DNA from: Methylotenera_A sp040387035
GTDB taxonomy: Bacteria; Pseudomonadota; Gammaproteobacteria; Burkholderiales; Methylophilaceae
Assembly: GCA_040387035.1 (NCBI GenBank)
Contig: JAZKEN010000055.1
Span: 1-23,262 of the forward strand
Reading direction: 5' to 3'
Length of the DNA stretch: 23,262 bases
Part shown: positions 16,049 through 21,247 of the stretch, piece after piece
How positions within the stretch are numbered: the first letter of the stretch is position 1
Layout: each line of letters opens with the position of its first letter
Made by a program: the position numbers and the translations under genes
Notes under the pieces: model-generated
What the model saw: only the letters and a program-made list of their open reading frames with translations
Told to the model about the DNA's origin: nothing
Database searches by the model: none

Positions 16049-16122
16049 TGCGCTGATTTGAGTGGCCAACTTTAAACAAAGCCTTACTCAGCTTGCGGGC
16101 GCATAATAAATTCTGCTAAAGC
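16049..16122 (+). ncRNA. SAM-II (SAM-alpha) riboswitch aptamer
   Basis: The segment fits the SAM-II pseudoknot that binds S-adenosylmethionine. P1 is TGCGCT (16049-16054) with GGCGCA (16098-16103), five Watson-Crick pairs and one G-U. It is followed by GATTT (16055-16059), giving the family's CUGAUUU run. After P1 comes ATAATAAATTCTGCTAAA (16103-16120), matching the conserved AUAAA-N3-GCUAAA segment. The P2 pseudoknot can form between GCTTGC (16091-16096) and GCTAAAGC (16115-16122), with U and A bulges as in the known SAM-II fold. An extra hairpin (16060-16089: GAGTGG / CCTTACTC, inner CTTT/AAAG) sits between the loop and P2. It lies upstream of metZ, a typical SAM-II target. The match was made from memory of the family consensus, not from a covariance-model search. 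SAM-I, SAM-SAH and SAH riboswitch consensus features were not found. Confidence 0.85.
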
Positions 16123-16129
16123 GAGAGCC

Positions 16130-16172
16130 AAAACCCGTTTTAGCTTACTTTTTTAGCTAACACGGGTTTTTT
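16130..16172 (+). terminator. intrinsic terminator of metZ leader (riboswitch expression platform)
   Basis: The arms AAAACCCGTTTTAGCT (16130-16145) and AGCTAACACGGGTTTT (16155-16170) pair over 15 of 16 positions across a 9-base loop. The 3' arm ends in a run of six T (16167-16172). It lies downstream of the aptamer and 30 bp before the metZ ATG, so it would terminate transcripts from the 16015 promoter before metZ. The aptamer strand GCTAAAGC (16115-16122) can instead pair with GTTTTAGC (16137-16144), 8 bp including one G-U, which would destroy the 5' arm. This is an antiterminator arrangement. Confidence 0.85.
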
Positions 16173-16202
16173 AACGCCCCTATATTTAAGTGATTTGACA
16201 TT

Positions 16203-17384
16203 ATGACGACACAAAAAACCTATCATCCAGAGACTTTAAGCTTGCGTGCCGGTACCGAAACGACCGAGTTCGGTGAAAATTCCGAAGCTTTATTTTTAAA
16301 CTCCAGCTTTAAGTTTAAAAACTCAGCACAGGCGGCAGCACGTTTTGGCGGTTCAGAGCCGGGCAATATCTATTCACGCTTCACCAATCCAACCGTCACC
16401 ATGTTTCAAAACAAACTGGCTGCATTGGAAGGCGCAGAGCAGTGCGTGGCCACCTCTAGCGGCATGTCTGCGATATTAGCTTGCGTAATGGGTTTGTGCA
16501 GCGCTGGTGACCATGTTGTAGCGTCGCGCAGCGTGTTTGGGACCAGCGTGCAATTGTTTGGCAATATATTGAAGCGCTGGGGCCTGGAAGTTACGTTTGT
16601 ATCATTGACCAACCCATCGGAATGGCAGGCGGCGGTCACACCTAAAACCAAATTGTTTTTTGTTGAAACACCATCCAACCCGCTGACTGAAGTATGCGAT
16701 ATCCAATTGCTTGCCGATATTGCGCATCAGGCCAACGCCTATTTGGTGGTGGACAATTGTTTCTGCACGCCGGCGATTCAAAAACCACTGGATTTAGGTG
16801 CCGATATCATTATTCATTCCGCCACCAAATACATTGACGGTCAGGGCAGGTGCCTGGGTGGGGCTGTGCTGGGCAGCAAAACTTTAATGGAGCCTGTGTA
16901 TGCGTTTTTACGTACCGCAGGCGTGACCATGAGCGCTTTCAATGCCTGGGTGTTTTTAAAGGGGCTAGAAACGCTGCATATCCGCATGGAAGCGCACGCA
17001 CGTAAAGCCTTGGCATTAGCAACCTGGCTAGAGGCGCAGCCGCAAGTTGCACGCGTTTACTATCCCGGGCTAGCTTCACATCCACAATATGCTTTAGCCC
17101 AAAAGCAACAATTAAGTGGCGCTGGTATCGTCAGTTTTGAGGTGAAGCCCAAAGCGGGTCAAACCAAACAAGAGGCGGCATGGGCGCTGATTGATTCAAC
17201 GGAGCTTATTTCAATTACGGCTAACCTGGGCGACGCCAAAAGCACGATTACGCATCCGGCCACCACCACTCATAGCCGTATCACTGCAGAGGCAAGGCAG
17301 GAAGCGGGAATCAGCGATAATTTAGTCAGGATTGCGGTAGGTTTGGAACATGTGGACGATTTAAAGGCCGATCTGCGTTTTTAA
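16203..17384 (+). CDS. metZ: O-succinylhomoserine sulfhydrylase
   Basis: MetZ makes homocysteine directly from O-succinylhomoserine and sulfide, so methionine synthesis bypasses cystathionine. The 393-residue Cys/Met-metabolism PLP enzyme has the PLP lysine in HSATKYIDGQGR (Lys209), SGMSAI for the phosphate site, VDNCFCTP with the PLP-ring aspartate, NIYSRFTNPT and a C-terminal VRIAVGLEHVDDL. The family is also called MetY or cystathionine gamma-synthase-like. The DGQGRCLGG stretch and the purF-linked context favour MetZ. The ATG at 16203 is preceded by a weak AAGTGA nine bases away. Its leader carries the SAM-II aptamer and terminator, so high SAM should shut transcription. The substrate's homoserine comes from the Asd product encoded at the start of this window. 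Confidence 0.93.
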   Translation: MTTQKTYHPETLSLRAGTETTEFGENSEALFLNSSFKFKNSAQAAARFGGSEPGNIYSRFTNPTVTMFQNKLAALEGAEQCVATSSGMSAILACVMGLCSAGDHVVASRSVFGTSVQLFGNILKRWGLEVTFVSLTNPSEWQAAVTPKTKLFFVETPSNPLTEVCDIQLLADIAHQANAYLVVDNCFCTPAIQKPLDLGADIIIHSATKYIDGQGRCLGGAVLGSKTLMEPVYAFLRTAGVTMSAFNAWVFLKGLETLHIRMEAHARKALALATWLEAQPQVARVYYPGLASHPQYALAQKQQLSGAGIVSFEVKPKAGQTKQEAAWALIDSTELISITANLGDAKSTITHPATTTHSRITAEARQEAGISDNLVRIAVGLEHVDDLKADLRF

Positions 17385-17403
17385 AAAGGTCTTATTTTAT
17401 GAG

Positions 17404-17433
17404 CGCCTGCTTTGAGAGATTTTAAAGTAGGCG
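17404..17433 (+). repeat. hairpin downstream of metZ
   Basis: CGCCTGCTTT (17404-17413) and AAAGTAGGCG (17424-17433) pair at 9 of 10 positions around a 10-base loop, 20 bp past the metZ stop. No T tract follows, so it is not a canonical terminator, though it could stabilise the mRNA 3' end. GCGCC at 17403-17407 could alternatively pair with GGCGC at 17439-17443. Confidence 0.45.
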
Positions 17434-17467
17434 GTCAAGGCGCCTTTAATCGCACACATGATTTAAA

Positions 17468-17504
17468 GTGATTTATTTCAAACCTAGTATGTGATATATT
17501 TCAA
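17468..17504 (+). repeat. 14-bp direct repeats upstream of tig
   Basis: GTGATTTATTTCAA (17468-17481) and GTGATATATTTCAA (17491-17504) differ at one base and start 23 bp apart, about two helical turns. They lie in the 307-bp metZ-tig interval, 188 bp before the tig ATG. Binding by a dimeric or tandem regulator is possible; nothing identifies it. Confidence 0.45.
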
Positions 17505-17531
17505 GGCTATTTTTGATCTCTCGTTAATCAT

Positions 17532-17556
17532 TAAACCTTGCCCAAAATAAGGTTTA
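17532..17556 (+). promoter_or_regulatory. hairpin in the metZ-tig interval
   Basis: TAAACCTT (17532-17539) and AAGGTTTA (17549-17556) form a perfect 8-bp inverted repeat with a 9-base loop. It is followed by AT-rich sequence without a T tract. The rest of the interval to 17691 contains a TTGACT (17628-17633) but no convincing -10 at the right distance, so the tig promoter is not placed. AGGA about 9 bases before 17692 is the tig ribosome site. Confidence 0.4.
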
Positions 17557-17691
17557 GCTAAATAATTAAGCTTAGATTTAAATATAAATTTCTTAAACTG
17601 AATTTATTTTTTTAAGTCACAGCTTCATTGACTTTTTAACTATTAATCGTTGCTTAACTCATTTAGGTGACACTTTTACAGGAATTGCAAC

Positions 17692-18993
17692 ATGGCAGCA
17701 TCGCTCGAAACAATCAGCAACTTAGAACGCCGCATAACAGTTAAAGTACCGTTGGCACCGCTTGAAGGCCAGATTAAACAAAGGCTGACTCAAATCTCCC
17801 GTACGGCTAAATTTGCAGGCTTCAGGCCGGGTAAAGCACCGATTGGTTTGGTTAACCAGCACTATGGCGACCAGGTGCGCGATGAAGTGTATTCACAAGC
17901 GGTAGAAACTAGCTTTGGTAATGCCGTGGATGAAAACAAGTTGCGCGTAGCGGGTTTCCCGAATATTGAGCATAAACCATTTGCCGAAGCGGCGACTGAT
18001 TTTGAGTACACAGCGACTTTTGAAGTGTTTCCTGAAGTGAAGATAAACGATTTAAGCAAGCTAAAAATCGAAAAGCCGACTTTAGAAGTGTCTGAAGCAG
18101 ACGTTGAAAAAACCCTGGATGTGCTAGTTAAACAACGTGTGACGTTTGAGCCGGTTAAACGCGCTGCCAAAAAAGGCGATCAAATCAATGTGGTATTGGT
18201 TGCCAGTATTGACGGCCAGCAAGTAGAAAGCACCGGCGAAAAAGGCATCGATTTGGTATTGGGTGAACCAGGCCGTATCGCAGAATTCGATGATAATTTG
18301 TCAGGCGGCAAGACAGGCGCGACAAAAGTGTTTGAAATCACTTACCCCGCTGATCATAATCCTGCCCAGTTAGCAGGTAAAACCGTGAGCTACGCGGTGA
18401 CTTATAACCAGGTTTCACAGCCAGTATTGCCGGAAATCGACGCAGAGTTTGCAAAAAGTTTAGGCATTGATGATGGTGATGTTAAAAAAATGCAAGCCGA
18501 AATTAAGGCAAGCTTAGAGCAGGAAGTTGAAAAACGCTTGAAAGCGCGTGTTAAAGAGCAAGTGTTCCAAGCTTTGGTGGCTGATTCAAATATTGAAACA
18601 CCCAAAGCATTGGTGAATGCAGAAATTAACCGCATGATGCAACAAACGGCGCAAAACCTGCAACAACGCGGCATGGATCCGAAAGCGATTCAACTGGAAC
18701 CAGCCATGTTTGAAGAACAAGCTAAACGTAGCACGGCCTTGCGTTTGATTTTAAGCGAGCTGGTCAACAGCAATAACTTACAAGCCAGTGCAGATCAAGT
18801 GCGTGCAATGGTCGACACGTTTGCTCAAAGCTTTGAGAAACCAAGCGAATTAGTGAGCTGGTACTATGCCGATGTTAAACGCTTGGATGAGCCTGCCGCT
18901 TTGGCTACGGAAGAAAACGTAGTCAACTGGGTGCTGGATAAAGCAAAAGTGACCGCCAAAAAAATCAAGTTTGATGAATTAATGGCTGGTTAG
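17692..18993 (+). CDS. tig: trigger factor, ribosome-associated chaperone and prolyl isomerase
   Basis: Trigger factor docks at the ribosome exit tunnel and shields nascent chains; it also has peptidyl-prolyl cis/trans isomerase activity. The 433 residues (E. coli 432) show the N-terminal ribosome-binding domain with GFRPGKAP at 43-50, where E. coli has the GFRKGK docking signature with Phe44-Arg45 at the same numbers. An FKBP-type domain follows at about 160-245 (KKGDQINVVLVASIDGQ, GRIAEFDDNLSG), then the helical C-terminal chaperone domain. The position-46 lysine of the E. coli FRK triad is proline here, with Lys48 retained. The start is supported by AGGA and by the family length. It is followed by clpP (45 bp) and clpX, the classic tig-clpP-clpX-lon order. 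Confidence 0.97.
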   Translation: MAASLETISNLERRITVKVPLAPLEGQIKQRLTQISRTAKFAGFRPGKAPIGLVNQHYGDQVRDEVYSQAVETSFGNAVDENKLRVAGFPNIEHKPFAEAATDFEYTATFEVFPEVKINDLSKLKIEKPTLEVSEADVEKTLDVLVKQRVTFEPVKRAAKKGDQINVVLVASIDGQQVESTGEKGIDLVLGEPGRIAEFDDNLSGGKTGATKVFEITYPADHNPAQLAGKTVSYAVTYNQVSQPVLPEIDAEFAKSLGIDDGDVKKMQAEIKASLEQEVEKRLKARVKEQVFQALVADSNIETPKALVNAEINRMMQQTAQNLQQRGMDPKAIQLEPAMFEEQAKRSTALRLILSELVNSNNLQASADQVRAMVDTFAQSFEKPSELVSWYYADVKRLDEPAALATEENVVNWVLDKAKVTAKKIKFDELMAG

Positions 18994-19038
18994 TAGGTCG
19001 TACAAGTACTTAAGCATAAATTAGGATTAGCAAACAGC

Positions 19039-19692
19039 ATGTTCAATAATATAAGTGATTTTAACGTGAATACAAGCAGTAATATGGAACCACAAGGTTT
19101 GGGTTTAATCCCGATGGTGGTAGAGCAAAGCGGCCGTGGTGAACGTTCGTATGATATCTATTCGCGCTTATTAAAAGAACGCGTCATTTTTCTGGTAGGT
19201 CCGGTGAACGATATGACGGCCAATTTGGTGGTGGCTCAATTGCTTTTCCTTGAGGCCGAAAATCCGGATAAGGATATTTCACTATACATCAATTCACCAG
19301 GCGGATCTGTTACGGCCGGTATGTCGATTTATGACACCATGCAATTTATCAAGCCCGACGTAAGCACATTGTGTATTGGCCAGGCAGCCAGTATGGGCGC
19401 ATTCTTGCTGGCTTCTGGCGCAAAAGGCAAACGCTTTAGTTTGCCTAATTCGCGTGTGATGATTCATCAGCCTTCCGGTGGTTTCCAGGGTCAATCGACT
19501 GATATTCAAATTCATGCCAAGGAAATCATGTACTTGCGTGGCAAGTTAAATGGTATTTTGGCGCACCACACGGGCAGGAGCACTGAAGATATTGACCGCG
19601 ATACTGAGCGTGATAATTTTATGAGTGCCGAGCAATCGGTTGAATATGGCATGATCGATAAAGTGATTGAAACGCGCGCGCCAGCCGTTTAA
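19039..19692 (+). CDS. clpP: ATP-dependent Clp protease proteolytic subunit
   Basis: ClpP is the tetradecameric serine peptidase that degrades proteins unfolded by ClpX or ClpA. The 217-residue product has the catalytic triad Ser118 (GQAASMGAFLL), His143 (MIHQPSGG) and Asp192 (TERDNFMSA), plus INSPGGSVTAGMSIYDTM. The N-terminal ~20 residues before LGLIPMVVEQ are variable and probably form the propeptide removed by self-cleavage. The ATG at 19039 has AGGA 12 bases upstream, a rather long spacing. An internal ATG at 19084 would also leave a functional enzyme but has no ribosome site. It lies 45 bp after tig and 56 bp before clpX, so co-expression with its unfoldase is likely. Confidence 0.97.
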   Translation: MFNNISDFNVNTSSNMEPQGLGLIPMVVEQSGRGERSYDIYSRLLKERVIFLVGPVNDMTANLVVAQLLFLEAENPDKDISLYINSPGGSVTAGMSIYDTMQFIKPDVSTLCIGQAASMGAFLLASGAKGKRFSLPNSRVMIHQPSGGFQGQSTDIQIHAKEIMYLRGKLNGILAHHTGRSTEDIDRDTERDNFMSAEQSVEYGMIDKVIETRAPAV

Positions 19693-19748
19693 AGTATTAA
19701 TATAAATTATTTTTAAAAGTATAAAATTAGTTGGGTTAAGGATGTTGA

Positions 19749-21032
19749 ATGGCGACTAAAGCCGAAGGTGAAAAACTACTATATTGCTCTTTTTGCGGCA
19801 AAAGCCAGCATGAAGTGAAAAAGCTGATTGCAGGCCCGTCCGTATTCATTTGCGATGAGTGCGTTGATTTATGCAACGACATCATCAAAGAAGAAGTGCA
19901 AAGCCTGAGCGATATCAAATCGACCGATAAATCCTTGCCTACACCGCAAGAAATCTGCGCGATTCTGGATCAGTACGTTATCGGTCAAACACAAGCCAAG
20001 AAAAATCTTTCTGTAGCGGTATACAACCACTACAAACGGCTTGGTCACAACCATATTTCACAAAATACCGTGAAAGATGATGTTGAAATTCAGAAAAGTA
20101 ATATTTTACTGATCGGCCCAACTGGTTCCGGTAAAACATTGTTAGCGCAAACATTGGCGCGTATGTTGGATGTGCCTTTTGTAATGGCAGATGCAACCAC
20201 GTTAACTGAAGCGGGCTATGTGGGTGAAGACGTTGAAAACATCATGCAGAAACTATTGCAAAAGTGTGATTACGATGTTGAAAAAGCCCAACGTGGCATT
20301 GTGTATATCGATGAAGTGGATAAAATCTCACGCAAATCGGATAACCCGTCTATCACCCGCGACGTATCAGGTGAGGGCGTGCAGCAGGCCTTGTTGAAAC
20401 TGATTGAAGGTACGATTGCTTCGGTTCCGCCACAAGGTGGCCGCAAACATCCGAACCAGGAATTCGTACAGTTAGATACCACCAATATCCTGTTTATTTG
20501 CGGCGGCGCCTTTGATGGCTTGGATAAAGTTATCCGCAGACGCTCTGAAAAAGGCGGTATTGGCTTTGGTGCTGAAGTAAAAAGCAAAGATGACTTGCGT
20601 GAAGTAGGTGCCGTATTGCGCGATGTAGAACCGGAAGACTTGATCAAATTCGGCCTAATCCCTGAATTTATCGGCCGCTTGCCGGTGGTTGCCACATTAG
20701 AGTCACTGGACGAAGCCGCGCTGATGACTATTCTGGTTGAGCCAAAAAATGCCTTAACCAAACAGTATATGAAACTGTTTAAAATGGAAGGTGTAGACCT
20801 TGAATTCAGGGAGTCTGCTTTACTATTGATTGCTAAAAAAGCTTTGGAGCGCAAAACAGGCGCACGCGGCCTGCGCTCAATACTTGAGCATTCTTTGCTA
20901 GAAGTCATGTATGACTTGCCGTCAATTGAAAACCTAAGCAAAGTGGTGATTGATGAAGGCACCATCAAAGGCGAATCACAGCCGCTGATGATTTTCCAAG
21001 ACAGCCCTAAAAAAGCGGAATCTGCCAGTTAA
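19749..21032 (+). CDS. clpX: ATP-dependent Clp protease ATP-binding subunit ClpX
   Basis: ClpX is the hexameric AAA+ unfoldase that feeds substrates to ClpP. The 427 residues comprise an N-terminal zinc-binding domain (Cys13, Cys16, Cys35, Cys38) and the AAA+ domain with Walker A GPTGSGKT (123-130) and Walker B IVYIDEVDK (Glu189). They also include the pore loops GYVG (156-159) and RKH (232-234), the IGF loop that docks on ClpP (271-273) and sensor-2 GARGLRSI. The start ATG at 19749 has AAGGA six bases before it. A nearer ATG at 19742 is out of frame and meets a stop after five codons. All features needed for partnership with the adjacent ClpP are present. Confidence 0.98.
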   Translation: MATKAEGEKLLYCSFCGKSQHEVKKLIAGPSVFICDECVDLCNDIIKEEVQSLSDIKSTDKSLPTPQEICAILDQYVIGQTQAKKNLSVAVYNHYKRLGHNHISQNTVKDDVEIQKSNILLIGPTGSGKTLLAQTLARMLDVPFVMADATTLTEAGYVGEDVENIMQKLLQKCDYDVEKAQRGIVYIDEVDKISRKSDNPSITRDVSGEGVQQALLKLIEGTIASVPPQGGRKHPNQEFVQLDTTNILFICGGAFDGLDKVIRRRSEKGGIGFGAEVKSKDDLREVGAVLRDVEPEDLIKFGLIPEFIGRLPVVATLESLDEAALMTILVEPKNALTKQYMKLFKMEGVDLEFRESALLLIAKKALERKTGARGLRSILEHSLLEVMYDLPSIENLSKVVIDEGTIKGESQPLMIFQDSPKKAESAS

Positions 21033-21092
21033 ATAGCTAGTTTCCGCTATCGTTAATTCTTTCTATGCTCATCACAGGGCTATTGCAAATAA

Positions 21093-21151
21093 AAATAAGT
21101 CGTTTATAGTCATTAATACATCAATATTAATTGGATATAAACGATTTATTT
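21093..21151 (+). repeat. AT-rich imperfect palindrome between clpX and lon
   Basis: Outer arms AAATAAGTCGTTTATA (21093-21108) and TATAAACGATTTATTT (21136-21151) pair over 16 positions with a single G-U. Inside lies a nested ATTAATA / TATTAAT stem of 7 bp with a CATCAA loop. The whole could fold into a long hairpin with small asymmetric interior loops. The 3' arm ends TTTATTT, so weak termination after clpX is possible, but no unbroken T run follows. A protein-binding dyad ahead of lon is the alternative. Confidence 0.6.
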
Positions 21152-21161
21152 CATCATCGCT

Positions 21162-21189
21162 CTTGAACTATCAAAGTATGTTCCCAACC
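21162..21189 (+). promoter_or_regulatory. possible sigma32 (heat-shock) promoter of lon
   Basis: CTTGAA (21162-21167), a 14-bp spacer and TCCCAACC (21182-21189) resemble the RpoH pattern CTTGAAA-N13-15-CCCCATNT. The -35 is perfect and the -10 keeps its CCC core but departs at its 3' end. It lies about 60 bp before the lon ATG. lon is a heat-shock gene under RpoH in proteobacteria, which supports the reading. Confidence 0.5.
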
Positions 21190-21247
21190 TAATAGCATAG
21201 GCAGCTTGCCTGCTTGATTTGTGTCTATGCGACCTTGAAAGTATTTT

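Noticed and set aside
16049..16172. SAH, SAM-I or SAM-SAH riboswitch, or a stand-alone sRNA, as explanation for the metZ leader
   Set aside because: The P1-CUGAUUU plus AUAAA-N3-GCUAAA layout and the P2 pseudoknot fit SAM-II specifically. Position 30 bp before metZ and the antiterminator pairing favour a cis switch over an independent sRNA.
19742..19756. ATG immediately upstream of the clpX start
   Set aside because: It is out of frame with clpX and meets a stop codon after five codons. The AAGGA spacing suits 19749.
20270..20968. Long open frame (232 codons) on the - strand inside clpX
   Set aside because: It lies wholly within a well-matched clpX gene, has low-complexity Ser/Arg-rich composition and no recognisable domain. 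It is a codon-bias shadow.
21234..21240. CTTGAAA, a perfect sigma32 -35, just before the lon ATG
   Set aside because: It is only 7 bases from the start codon and no CCCCAT-like -10 follows at the right distance.
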